DNA of 64,000 nt from assembly GCF_000002985.6 (NCBI RefSeq), contig NC_003282.8:6324001-6388000 (forward strand), in the 5' to 3' direction. Position 1 is the first letter of the stretch. Every line of letters starts with the position of its first letter. Origin of the DNA: Caenorhabditis elegans. Taxonomy: Eukaryota > Nematoda > Chromadorea > Rhabditida > Rhabditidae. Under the pieces are notes generated by a model, which saw only the letters and a list, made by a program, of their open reading frames with translations, was not told where the DNA came from and ran no database searches. The position numbers and the translations under genes are program-made. Of this stretch, positions 13,655 through 23,905 are shown piece after piece.

Positions 13655-15804
13655 ATGGCTACCACAAGTACACTGATCCATCGAACATCCCTTCCACTGC
13701 TCCGCCGACATCCGAGTACAATTGATGGTTTAACACCAGAACGACCATTTTTTAGCAGTTCAAATACACAAGGTACAATTTTTTCTGATTTCGAAAGTCT
13801 ATTTTCAACAGAAATATGAAAAATTGAATTTTTTTCAGGCGGAGCAAGTGCACCACCTGGATCCTCAGCAACAATTTCTGCTCCGGGAGCATCTGCGGCA
13901 ACAGTTCCAACAAGTTATGGATATATTTCTAATATGTTTAAGAATTTTGTGTCGAAAGTTGAGGTTAGTTTTCGAAATATTTAATTCTTTACAAAATTGA
14001 AACAAAAAATTCAGAATCCACTCAACTATTTGAGCGTTGGTACATCAAAGACAATTGTTGGTGATACTGTGAAAGTGGAATCGAAGACACAGTAAGTTCC
14101 CGGTCTCGAAGCGATCGATTTTTTGAAATTCAAAAGAGCGTACGCCTTTAAGGAGTACTGTAGTTTCAAAAATATTCGCTTCGAGACCCAGCTCAATAAT
14201 GTATATCAAACGAGAAAAATTATTGTTTTTCAGAATAATCCAAAAATCGAATGAAAATCGAGTTTCCCGATCGGAAGTGACTGCGAAAACTCGTGCACTT
14301 GTCAAAAAGATATTAATATCAGAAACATCAACGTCCCGTTTAACACGTATCCGTGATCTATCTGAACATATAATGCAATTTCCGCCGACAAGAATGATTG
14401 CTGCACAAGAACAGAAATTGATTGCCGAGCTGTTGGAAATGGTGATTTATGGATCAAATGATAATTTAAAAGAAGAAGCAAGACAATGTTTAACACTTAT
14501 TGGAGTACATCCATCACCAAAAGGCAAAGGTTTGGATTTATTGAAATTATTCAAAAATAATTTATCTCTCAGGAGTCCATGTTCTTTCAATCGATGGAGG
14601 TGGTACACGTGGAATGATGGGTCTCGAAGTTCTTGAGAAAATTGAAAAGTTATCTGGAAAGAAGGTAATTTATATTCTTCGAAAAAATGCAAACATTTTA
14701 TGAATAAAAGTGAAATATGTAATTTTATTTCAGATTTGCGAGCTATTCGATATGATATGTGGAGTGTCCACGGGAAGTATTATCGCTGCATTACTTACTG
14801 CAAAAGGATATTCGGTAAAAGAATGCAGAGAAGTTTATATGGATGTTTCGAAAAGGTAGATAAAATGGAGATTTCTCAATCTATAATTGAAGATTTCAGA
14901 CTGTTCTCACAAGGAAAGTTTCAAGGAAGTATGGGACTAATATTGAAACATTCATATTACAATACCAATTTATGGATTAGCATTTTGAAGCAAATGATTG
15001 GAGAAGATATTACTATGATCAATACGTCAAGAAAGCTTCATACTCCACGATTAGCCATTGTATCTTCCATTGTTAATCTTCCAACAATACAAGTGAGATC
15101 ATTTAACCATCTTCAGTTCTCAATAATATTATTTTCAGCCCTACATTTTCCGAAACTACGACCATCCAGCTGGACGTGATTCTCATTACCGTGGTGGAGC
15201 CGATCACTGCCTATGGACAGCAATTCAAGCATCTGCAGCTGCTCCTTTGTATTTCTCGGAAGTCAAACTTGATAATCTTCTTCTTCAAGACGGCGGAGTT
15301 TATGCAAATAACCCAACTGCCATCGCATACCATGAAGCAAAACTTCTGTGGCCAGATGAGAATGTCAATTGTGTAGTTTCGGTGGGAAATGGCAGAACAG
15401 TGACATCAGTTGAACCAACACCAACTGTATTCTCCACTTCATTCCAAGACAAACTTCTCCGTATCATCGATAGTGCCACTGATACCGAGGGAGTTCATAT
15501 GAATGTTCATGATATGCTTCCAGAATCTGTATATTATCGATTCAATCCATACATGACTTATGCTTATGGACTTGACGAAATCGATCAGGAGAGGCTGGAG
15601 CAAATGGCAAGTGATGCTGAATTCTATGTGAGAAGAAATTCAAACAAGTTGGAAGCTGCAGCTGAAAGATTATTGCTGGTAAATCACATTTCCCAACAAT
15701 TTATATTAATTATCTGATTTTTCCAGCAACCAAATCTCCAACAACGTGCTCATCGGTGTGCCAAAGAGTGGATGGATCTGAAAGGATTCTACAAGCCAGC
15801 CTAA
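13655..15804 (+). CDS. ipla-6: calcium-independent phospholipase A2, PNPLA8/iPLA2-gamma type
   Basis: Nine exons: 13655-13772, 13839-13963, 14015-14091, 14234-14529, 14573-14664, 14734-14855, 14900-15092, 15139-15678, 15727-15804 (546 aa). The patatin domain is clear: oxyanion loop DGGGTRG (about 213-219), nucleophile elbow GVSTG (Ser about 248) and catalytic Asp in DGG (about 392), plus FRNY, ASAAAPLYF and SATDTEGVH blocks shared with human PNPLA8. These form the Ser-Asp dyad that hydrolyses phospholipid acyl esters. The Arg/Ser-rich N-terminus, with few acidic residues over the first 35 positions, could be a mitochondrial presequence, in line with PNPLA8. It may also be trans-spliced at 13652. 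Upstream exons cannot be excluded. The symbol is from recall; the enzyme family is firm. Confidence 0.85.
14100..14190. repeat. small palindromic element filling phospholipase intron 3
   Basis: The 142-base intron (14092-14233) is dominated by a hairpin: ggtctcgaagcgat near the 5' end pairs with attcgcttcgagacc. A cctttaaggagtactgtag core identifies it as a miniature member of the 'ggtctcg' family. Confidence 0.7.
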
Positions 15805-16361
15805 TATTCAGACTTTCATTTTTCTAATTCTCGCTAGCTATTCTCGATGTCTGCAATTTTCTATTGGTTTTTGTAATATTTGTACATTCCGCTTCTGGAG
15901 ATTTTCTTTCTCTTATACTCATTTTTGTACATTTCATACTTGCTCCGTGTTTCATGGAACTGACTTTCTGTATTTCATTTTCTAATATGATTCGAGTGTG
16001 TTTTCTAGGTACCTTTTTTTTCTGATTTTATCGCTTCCGCTGATTTTCCCCGTTTTTTTGTACGAAAGGTAATTGATATAATGAACAAATGATTTTAAGA
16101 CTTTTAATTTCGAAAACTGAAAAAAAAACTGGTGGGGAACAATGTTAAGGTACTGTAGTAGTACTGTATTCCTTTCGGAAAGTACACGGTAGGCTACTGT
16201 AGAGAGCGGTTTCAAAGAGATTAGTTAGATTAATTAGATATTTCAAATAAGATCCTTATTAGATATATTTCATTTAGATATTTCAAAAAATCTAGTTTTA
16301 AAATACGAATATATTAGTTTACTTTCTTCGAATTCCATCCTCAAAGAAAACTCCTCCATCG

Positions 16362-16741
16362 TTATTACGGGAACAATAAATCATGAGAATGCATACTTGG
16401 TGCATTTTATTTGACGCGCGATATCTCTTATGGGGTGTTTCAAGTAATGTAGCAAAATGTATTTAAATACATTAGTGACGTCACAAATGTATTTAAATAC
16501 ATGTTTTTTTATACTTGAATACAGTTGTGACGTAATTAATCTACACTTTTTAATTTTCCGACATTACTTGAATAACCCCATTAGCGAAAACTACAGTAAG
16601 AACTCAAATAACAATATATATTTAAGCTTTTACTGTAGTTTTCGCTAAGAGATATCGCGCGTCAAATAAAATGCACGGAGTACGCATTCTCATGATCTCA
16701 TGGTCAGTACGCATTCTCATGAATCGATTTATTGTAATACG
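16362..16741. mobile_element. palindromic element with a nested MITE
   Basis: Arms share ttattac..caataaatc, catgagaatgc, tgcattttatttgacgcgcg and atatctctta. The left arm is interrupted by the 150-base element at 16431-16580. Removing that insert restores gatatctcttagcgaaaact, the exact complement of the right arm. A short tandem duplication of the catgag/gcattctc segment lies near the right end. Confidence 0.8.
16431..16580. mobile_element. 150-bp Tourist/PIF-like MITE with TTA target duplication
   Basis: Terminal inverted repeats are tggggtgtttcaagtaatgt and the complement of acattacttgaataacccca (18 of 20 matching). It is flanked by TTA at 16428-16430 and 16581-16583, the trinucleotide duplication of PIF/Harbinger-type elements. 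Two copies of atgtatttaaatacat lie inside. Too short to code for a transposase. Confidence 0.8.
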
Positions 16742-17529
16742 AAAATTTTGGAATGTTCTAGAAGCGTCTTTGAATTTCGAGATACTTCTTGAATGGTTAA
16801 GAACTTTCTAAAATGGAAAATTCTTTAAAAAAAGGATCTTCATTTTGTACCAAGAATTTGAAGTCAAGCATTAAACTTCTACCAATTCGAGATCTAAGAC
16901 AAGCGATCACAGAAGTGAATAAATTGATAATTGAACAGATAAAAAAAATAAATAAAATCGATGGAATGTTTTCAGAATTTCATTGATTTTTGGGGGTGTC
17001 AGGTTTCAAAGCTATTTTTTATAGTTTTTCGAAATGATAGCCATGAAGTTGGCAAATGAAATACTACTGTGTTAATACTACTTCTGCTAGATGAAAACTG
17101 ATCAGTTCTTGTAGAAAGTTGCTAAACCTCGTAAGTCCTATAACTTTTGCTGCCGAATTGGTGATATGCGACGAGAAATATATTATCGCGAAAAAACGAT
17201 CGCACAAAAATAAACAATGATCGCCGCAGTGCAAATTAAATCGTGGGCGGAGCAAAATTACAGCGGAGTGTTGATGTTTGTGTTTTGTCTAATCAGAATA
17301 AAAGTATATACATTTTGAAGAACATAAAATTCTACGTCGATACAATTATGAGTGATGATCAGAAACTCAAACCGCACGCTGTATAAAATTGTTGAACATT
17401 TTTGTAATTTTTTCTCAAAATAACATTTCAATAACATTCCAAATTTTTATGTTTTATCTAATCAGAACAAAGGTATATACATTTTAAAAAGGGGAGGAAG
17501 CCTAGTCAACCAGGTTAATCAAAAATTAA

Positions 17530-18964
17530 TTATGAGAAAATTGCGCGATCGTATTTTTTCGATAATATATTTATCTTTAAAAAAATCTGACTTTGGTTAT
17601 CCGTGCAGAGAAGGATGCGTCCGCGCATTTTTTTAATTAATTTGGACTTCTTTCCATCCAACAGTGTCTTCGACAACCATCTTTTCGCACGGGTGGTCAT
17701 TTCTTCAGTGAAGGTGACCTCGGCAACGCCGTCACCAAGAACCGTGATTGATGTTGGCTCACTCGGTTTTGGCTTGCATCTTTTGAAGTATTGATTGATT
17801 TCCTCCTGAAATTAAATTTCGTGAAGTTGAGTTGAACTAAACTTTGAAATATCAAGAAACCACTACTTTCTGGGGAAAAAAGTGCATGTGGCGAAGAGAG
17901 ACACAGGTACCGGCATTCTAATTAACTAATGGTTTTTTAAACAATAAAAACTATACAAACCTTTGTCGCCTTGATAGGTAACATTGATAGTTCAAGAATT
18001 ACAATCACTGCAGCGTCCGACTCCTCATCATCATCATCAGGGGGTAGAGGTCTTTTCAATTTTTTGGAACTAGGCCCTGCGTCGTTCTTGGTGCTGGTAT
18101 CCGTTCCGTTTGTCGAATTTTTCCTTGTAAAACCTGAAAATACGGAAATGTTATTTTTAATATAACTTTTTTAAATTATTACTTTTCAACAACTTCTTCG
18201 AACTATCTTGAATGAAACATTTTTGGAGCATTCCTGTGAACTCCTTTCAGGATAATGGAAGCATCTGTATTGATATCCAAATCCTTTTGGATCAATTGAA
18301 TTACGGTACTTAGCTCATCGTATCGCATTGTCTTCGAAGCTTGCATTAATTTTTCAGAATCTCATCTTCTTTGTCAATTGGAGAGCTTCTCCAGCAATCT
18401 ATCTACTTTTTGGAGACTTCATTTTCCTTTTTCGTCTGAGAGTGTTGTATTGTGGAAACGAGCAATGGTATCTGCGAGGTTGTTCATTTTTTACTCGTGA
18501 TTTCGCCCTTTTGATTCATTTATTTTGAGGATCTAAAAATATATAAATAAAGTGATGTGAAAAATAATATATTCAAAACCTTTGATAATAAGTTGATGAG
18601 CTTCTTGTCGGCCAGGTTGTACTTTCTTGGGTCAGACTCACGAATGAGGAATCTCAGCCACAGCAACAAGTCTCCATCGAAATTATCTAAAAAATATATA
18701 AAATAAAGAATATTTCATATAATTTTTAAACGAACCAGATCCAAGGAGTGTTGAGATGACATCAGTTTTCCCCCTATTATCTGGGCAACTTTCCAAGAGT
18801 GAGCAGATGTCGAAGATCTGAAGAATAAACTAACTTATTGAAACAGTCATGATTTTCACACAAACCTCATGAAATTTGTTGAATTTCGACTTCCCTTTTA
18901 AATGCAATTTGCGCATTTTGTCGAATCCCTATCCGCTTGCTCTCTTCTGTCTTGAAGTCGCCAT
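17530..18964 (-). pseudogene. decayed gene resembling the DNA ligase III N-terminal domain
   Basis: Minus-strand exon-like blocks with good splice sites: 18866-18964, 18736-18817, 18580-18686, 18183-18532, 17961-18133, 17530-17805. Blocks 1-4 read like the ligase III N-domain: KFHE, FDICSLLES, YNLADKKLINLLSK, LLEKLSN then LTKEDE-like, and VIQLIQKDLDINT, which I compare with YNLNDKQIVKLFSR and IRLIKHDLKMNSG of human LIG3 from memory. Block 5 is acidic and block 6 looks weakly RRM-like. Block 1 has an in-frame TAG. Block 4 has an in-frame TAA and TGA plus an apparent single-base loss after the LSN segment. No catalytic ligase core is present. A 3'-truncated, frameshifted copy is the best reading; the parent gene is not in this window. 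Confidence 0.6.
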
Positions 18965-19080
18965 CTGAACGGATATAAAATTATATAAAAAATAAAATTC
19001 AGATTAGAAAATATAAACGGTAGTTAGGGAAACTAAAAAATGATGATTAAATACACAGGTCGAATTTTTTTAATGTTTTA

Positions 19081-19366
19081 TTACAGTGCATTTTTTTCCA
19101 CTTCTACGACTTTAAGGGGGGGCTCATTTAGTCATCATTTTTAACAAAGTCTGTTCGAAATTCGGGAAGATCACGCGTAGATCACAATTAGTTTGTGAAA
19201 AAGCAACATAAATACGAAATATGAGATAAATATTTTTTGACCTACATGTAATCTACGCGAATTTTACACAGAAACTGCTAAAAATGATGACTAAATGCGC
19301 GGCAAGACCCTTCCGCATAAATGCGCCCCCTTTAAAGTCGTAGAAGTGGGAAAAATTCACTGTAAC
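19081..19366. repeat. inverted-repeat element
   Basis: Left arm ttacagtgcatttttttcca..cttctacgactttaag and tcatttagtcatcattttt pair with aaaaatgatgactaaatgcg and ctttaaagtcgtagaagtgg..cactgtaa on the right. About 286 bases, no ORF. Confidence 0.75.
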
Positions 19367-19439
19367 AGGTTTGCTATTTATAGAAAAACTTAAATACTTC
19401 TGATCTAATGAATTCATTAAACACCGGCGAGCCTTGAGA

Positions 19440-19542
19440 AGATGAGAATTTCATTTTTATTTTAATCTCTTTTTAGTTTTCGGTTTTTTTTCGTGTTCGC
19501 AAATAATACTACAGCTCAACGCTACGTGGATATGAAAGTTAT
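19440..19542 (+). pseudogene. blos-2 duplicate, left fragment (intron 1 and exon 2)
   Basis: From about 19440 the sequence tracks blos-2 intron 1 (gagaatttcatttttatt, agttttcggtttttttt, gtgttcg), then jumps to exon 2 (aataatactacagctcaacg, gtggatatgaaagtt). Part of intron 1 and the start of exon 2 are therefore deleted. It stops abruptly at the LINE and resumes at 23549. Confidence 0.85.
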
Positions 19543-19672
19543 ATATATATATATATATCATTCATTCACGTCTTCAAGGCAAAACATATAAGGGGAGAGC
19601 GTATGCAAATAATCACAGGGAAGAATTGGTGGATGATAAAATGATCCCATAAACCAGTACTAGTTTGAGAGA

Positions 19673-22564
19673 TCAAGTTGGGGGAATGAGAATATTAAGG
19701 GGGAAAGAATTTAACCGGGAAGCAAACATAGAGCGATTTAATTTTTCCGGGATTTGCTTTGCTAGGCGGTTCCAGGTGGCGAGGTTGACTCTGAGGAATC
19801 CTTTGTTTGTTTCGCCAACAGATCTGAGCATGTAGGGGTATCTTGGAGTTACAGCTTTCTTCACCGACGATGACACATTTGGGTAGTGGAAGTTTCCAGT
19901 TATGATGTTGTGGTAGGTGCGAAGGATCTGCAAGACCCGCCTATGTTGCACTGACTTCAAATTGGCTTGGGCCAAACGATCCTCGTATGAAGAATACTTT
20001 ATGTTGCAGCGTTGGAAGACGAGCCTGGTGAAGAAACGGAGAGGCTTTTCCAGTTGTTTGATTAGAGCCCCCGAGGTGGGACTATAGATTTCGCATCCAT
20101 AATCGAGTATTGGTTGAACATAAATATTGTACAGCTTGAAGTATAGGCTGGCATTTGTTGAGCGAAAAGCCCTGAGGAGTTGCCGGCATTTGAGTAGTGC
20201 TGCATTTGTGACATAAGTGATGTGGCCGTGGAAATTTAGTTTGTCGTCAACGAATATGCCGAGATCCTTCACTGATTTCTTCTTAGCGATGATGATACCA
20301 TTCGCAGTGTAGACAAACTTCGGAATATTTTTTCCATAATGAACGACTACAGACTTGTTTTCTGCCAAGTTGAGACTCCATTTTCTGCACCAATCCGTGA
20401 CAATATCGATAGACTTTTGGATTGAATTGCTGTTGTCACCATATATCTTTATGTCGTCAGCAAATGCTGATATTTGAACATCAGGAGGGAACATTCCGAG
20501 CAAGTCATTGATATATATCAAAAACAGGAACGGTCCACAGACGGAGCCTTGAGGCACTCCAGACAGAACCTCAAGTTTGTTCTTGGAGACGTGGTCGCAT
20601 ACTTTTATGGATGAGGTCCGATTGCTGAGGAAAGAACGAAACCAATTGCACATTTTGACATCCAGGCCGAATAGTTCCAACTTGCAGAGCAGTAGGTTGT
20701 GTGGCACGCTGTCGAAGGCCTTCTTGAAATCCAAGTATATGGCATCCACATACTTAGAACAGATCGTCAAGGAGTCAAGGATTTTGGAGCTTGCATTGAG
20801 CAAGGCAAGGGTGCATGAGCGGGAATTCATAAAACCAAATTGCGATTTAGATATTTTGGAGCTGCATTCCTTTCTTAACTTCTCAACTATGAACTTCTCG
20901 AACACTCTCGATAGTGGGTGTGTCAAAGTGATCGGTCGATAATTGTTAGCATCCGTGCGGCAACCTTTTTTATGCACAGGCACAATGGTAGAAGATTTCC
21001 AAATTTCCGGAAATTGGCCAGAGGCATACGACTCAGAGAAAATGAGTGACAGAGATACAGAGAGCGAGTGCACACACTTCTTGATGACGAAGAAATTGAT
21101 ATTATCCTGCGAGAATCCGATTTTGGGTCGTAACTTCTGAATGATCCTGCATATATTTATTGGCGTAAAGTCCGGATCAATTGCGATGGGCTTTTGGGCA
21201 GGCAGGGCTGGGAACGGATCAGAGGGTGGTGTGAAGGATTTGGCAAAAGAGTTGAGAAATTCATCCGCGATAGTCACTGAGTTTGTAGATAATTGTCCTT
21301 TGACCACGAGACAAGTCACATGAGACGGAGTAGACGTTCGTTTCTTCGCCATTGAGAACAGTTGTCTGGGATTTTTAGACTCAACAATTCGATTTTCCTC
21401 TTTTGCAAGCATCTTCTTGATAGAGCGTAGACGAGCTTTGATAGACTTCTTTTGATCGGAAGGTGGACTCCTGAGCCGGCGCTGTTTGACTCTCTTTCGC
21501 AAGTTCGTCTTGAAGTTGGGAGATATTGTATTAGTCAGTTTGGCAGCAGGTGTGAATTCACGTATCAACTCGTTGAATATTTTTAGGAAATGGACCAGTT
21601 TCGTTTCGCATCGGGAGAAGTAGGAAAATTGTCGAGCCCAGTTGAAGATCAGAAGATGGTTGTTCAGAGCTTCAAAGTTACACTTCCGGAACTGAAGAAT
21701 AGTAGTTTGCCTGTTTAATCGACGTGCAGTTCTCGTATAATTCAGGACCAAGTTAAATCTTATTGTGGAGTGATCAGAGAGCATTATTGGTGAGTCGATA
21801 CTGACATTTGAGATCAGTGAAGGAGAATCCGTGAACAGGAGGTCAAGGAAGTTTTGCTTTCCAGACATGGCTGTACGAGTGGGCTTCTTTATAATTTGCG
21901 CAAGATTGTGAGAGAACATAAGATCAGACAGGTCCTGGTGAATGTTTATTGGTAGTTGATCCAGTTTGTCCCATATGAGATTTGGCAGATTGAAGTCTCC
22001 CAGTATGAAGTGGTAGTTTGCAGGACTGCTGATGAGCTCTGACAGGTTGCTGTAGAGGGCAGCAGTTTGTTGGATAGATGTATCTGGGGGTCGATACACA
22101 AGTATGATTTGCGACATTATAAGTGAGGGTTTGTGGAAAATGGCAACTCCTCCTCCTCCTCTGGATTTCGGGTGAGATTGTAGGCGGTCGGAACGAATGC
22201 ACATCAGGTCCATAGTAGAGCATAGCGAAGATGGCGTATCCGGTGACAGAAATGTTTCGGTCAAGAAAAGAATATCGATATTTTCTTCCCGTATATAATC
22301 CTGGATGTATTTCCAACGCTCCGCCGAAGCAATTGATCTGATGTTGGCAGAAGCACAATTGAGCTTACTAAGAGAATCCACAGAGGATGTCGATTGATGA
22401 TTAGCAGGTGTTGGAGCGGTTGCTTGTCGCTTCGTAGCAGCTTTTTGAGTCGAATTTGATAGGGTTGTTGACTTTTTAGTGTATAGCATGGCGGCAGTGA
22501 ATGCAGTTGACTTGGCATTTGATGATTTGGCAGTTGAGTGAACAGGAGTAATTTTGGCCACCAT
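19673..22564 (-). CDS. LINE ORF2: AP-endonuclease and reverse transcriptase
   Basis: 963 aa, uninterrupted. The N-terminal APE-type endonuclease shows SANIRS, ILFLTETFL, VYRPPD, LGDFNLP and SDHSTIRF (about residue 263). The reverse transcriptase shows PVHKKG, NYRPITL, YLDFKKAFDSVPH, GVPQGSVCGPFLFLIYINDL and catalytic FADD (about 700-703), followed by thumb and C-terminal segments. The endonuclease nicks target DNA and the RT copies element RNA from the nick. All core motifs are intact, so the copy could encode active enzyme. No RNase H domain is evident. Confidence 0.93.
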   Translation of the reverse strand: MVAKITPVHSTAKSSNAKSTAFTAAMLYTKKSTTLSNSTQKAATKRQATAPTPANHQSTSSVDSLSKLNCASANIRSIASAERWKYIQDYIREENIDILFLTETFLSPDTPSSLCSTMDLMCIRSDRLQSHPKSRGGGGVAIFHKPSLIMSQIILVYRPPDTSIQQTAALYSNLSELISSPANYHFILGDFNLPNLIWDKLDQLPINIHQDLSDLMFSHNLAQIIKKPTRTAMSGKQNFLDLLFTDSPSLISNVSIDSPIMLSDHSTIRFNLVLNYTRTARRLNRQTTILQFRKCNFEALNNHLLIFNWARQFSYFSRCETKLVHFLKIFNELIREFTPAAKLTNTISPNFKTNLRKRVKQRRLRSPPSDQKKSIKARLRSIKKMLAKEENRIVESKNPRQLFSMAKKRTSTPSHVTCLVVKGQLSTNSVTIADEFLNSFAKSFTPPSDPFPALPAQKPIAIDPDFTPINICRIIQKLRPKIGFSQDNINFFVIKKCVHSLSVSLSLIFSESYASGQFPEIWKSSTIVPVHKKGCRTDANNYRPITLTHPLSRVFEKFIVEKLRKECSSKISKSQFGFMNSRSCTLALLNASSKILDSLTICSKYVDAIYLDFKKAFDSVPHNLLLCKLELFGLDVKMCNWFRSFLSNRTSSIKVCDHVSKNKLEVLSGVPQGSVCGPFLFLIYINDLLGMFPPDVQISAFADDIKIYGDNSNSIQKSIDIVTDWCRKWSLNLAENKSVVVHYGKNIPKFVYTANGIIIAKKKSVKDLGIFVDDKLNFHGHITYVTNAALLKCRQLLRAFRSTNASLYFKLYNIYVQPILDYGCEIYSPTSGALIKQLEKPLRFFTRLVFQRCNIKYSSYEDRLAQANLKSVQHRRVLQILRTYHNIITGNFHYPNVSSSVKKAVTPRYPYMLRSVGETNKGFLRVNLATWNRLAKQIPEKLNRSMFASRLNSFPLNILIPPT

Positions 22565-22666
22565 AGGACATTGACGAGTAATAGAAGTCCTTATTATAGA
22601 TGTAGTGGGTGACGATGAAGAAGAACTATTCGCAAGTTTCGATAAATATGCCCGGTGGCAGAATTC

Positions 22667-23479
22667 CTATGTGGAGCTCGAGAGGCCTGGCGCCGATGTT
22701 GGTGATATCTGTGCTGTCAGCGGACGAGGTGTGGAGAGTTCACAAATATCAAGATCACGGACGTAATATTTGATTACTCCAGCCTTATGGTTTTCCTCAT
22801 AGGCTGTAGCTCTCCTTTGTTTGAGCAGTATAAGTTCTTCGGGCGACATGTCTCTCCGGCATCTGATGGTACGAGACGATACTGGGCGTTCAGGAAGATT
22901 GTGAAGTGCCTTGGAGAATTGTCGAATGAAAGTATCCCGTTGATATTCAGTAGCAAACTTAACCTTGAGAGGGCGAGAAGGAACATCCGGTTTTTTGCAT
23001 TTGATTCGGAAGAATTTTTCAGGTTTCGGAAGAGTATCCAGGTTGGCTAAGTTTTCCATGAGTGAGGCATCAATTGTCGTTTGTTCTTCTTTCTTGCAAT
23101 CCGGTACATTCTCAATAATCGCGTAAATCGAGTTTTCCCCGAGCTTTCGGAGATCAGCAGCGAAGTGAGCCTTTTCGATGATTTTCGCAGATTGAGGGTC
23201 GTTTTGGACTACATCGGAGTAAAGTTTACTCTTACTTTTGCTAGCATCAGTGGTGATTAATAGGAAACCTTTAGTAGCTTCCAACTCGGCGATTTTCTTC
23301 GATTGTTCCTTGACAGTTTTCTCCAGAATGGTGATTCGTTCGATCAATTCCTTGATACTTGGTTGTCCGGAAGCTGGTGTTGATGGCAAGTTTTGATTTC
23401 GCAGAATATTGTCACAAGTAGGCGGAATTGTAGCAGTTGGTGAAGAATCAACTATCATGTCGTCATCGGGTGGGGGCAT
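22667..23479 (-). CDS. LINE ORF1 protein
   Basis: 270 aa from the ATG at 23479. The open frame extends upstream to 23593, but that part lies in the blos-2 duplicate, so the internal start is preferred. An acidic/Pro-rich N-terminus is followed by a probable coiled coil (about 44-70, ELIERITILEKTVKEQ), then a conserved mid region (IIENVPDCKKEEQ, FFRIKCKKP, RPLKVKFA) like ORF1 proteins of nematode CR1-type elements that bind element RNA. No zinc knuckle is visible. It lies 102 bases upstream of ORF2. Absence of stops suggests recent mobility. Confidence 0.75.
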   Translation of the reverse strand: MPPPDDDMIVDSSPTATIPPTCDNILRNQNLPSTPASGQPSIKELIERITILEKTVKEQSKKIAELEATKGFLLITTDASKSKSKLYSDVVQNDPQSAKIIEKAHFAADLRKLGENSIYAIIENVPDCKKEEQTTIDASLMENLANLDTLPKPEKFFRIKCKKPDVPSRPLKVKFATEYQRDTFIRQFSKALHNLPERPVSSRTIRCRRDMSPEELILLKQRRATAYEENHKAGVIKYYVRDLDICELSTPRPLTAQISPTSAPGLSSST

Positions 23480-23548
23480 TTCGGCAAAAATCGATACGAG
23501 AGCAAGAACAATATGCGACCGACCGCTGGGGAGAACGGGAGGACGAGT

Positions 23549-23905
<357 letters not shown>

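Larger units (their letters stand above)
15805..17529. other. non-coding region after the phospholipase
   Basis: The 3' UTR lies at the start. Next is the composite element at 16362-16741, then AT-rich DNA. Near 17281-17320 and 17449-17490 a similar segment (cta atcaga..aaagtatatac) occurs twice as a direct repeat. No gene is supported. Confidence 0.5.
19543..23548 (-). mobile_element. full-length non-LTR retrotransposon (CR1/Jockey-like LINE)
   Basis: A 4.0-kb element on the minus strand carrying two intact ORFs. Its 3' end is a (TA)n tract at 19543-19558. GTTAT occurs at both edges (19538-19542 and 23549-23553) and is the likely target-site duplication. The insertion splits a blos-2 duplicate. 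Endonuclease and reverse transcriptase domains place it among APE-type LINEs. I cannot separate CR1 from Jockey clades by eye. Confidence 0.85.
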
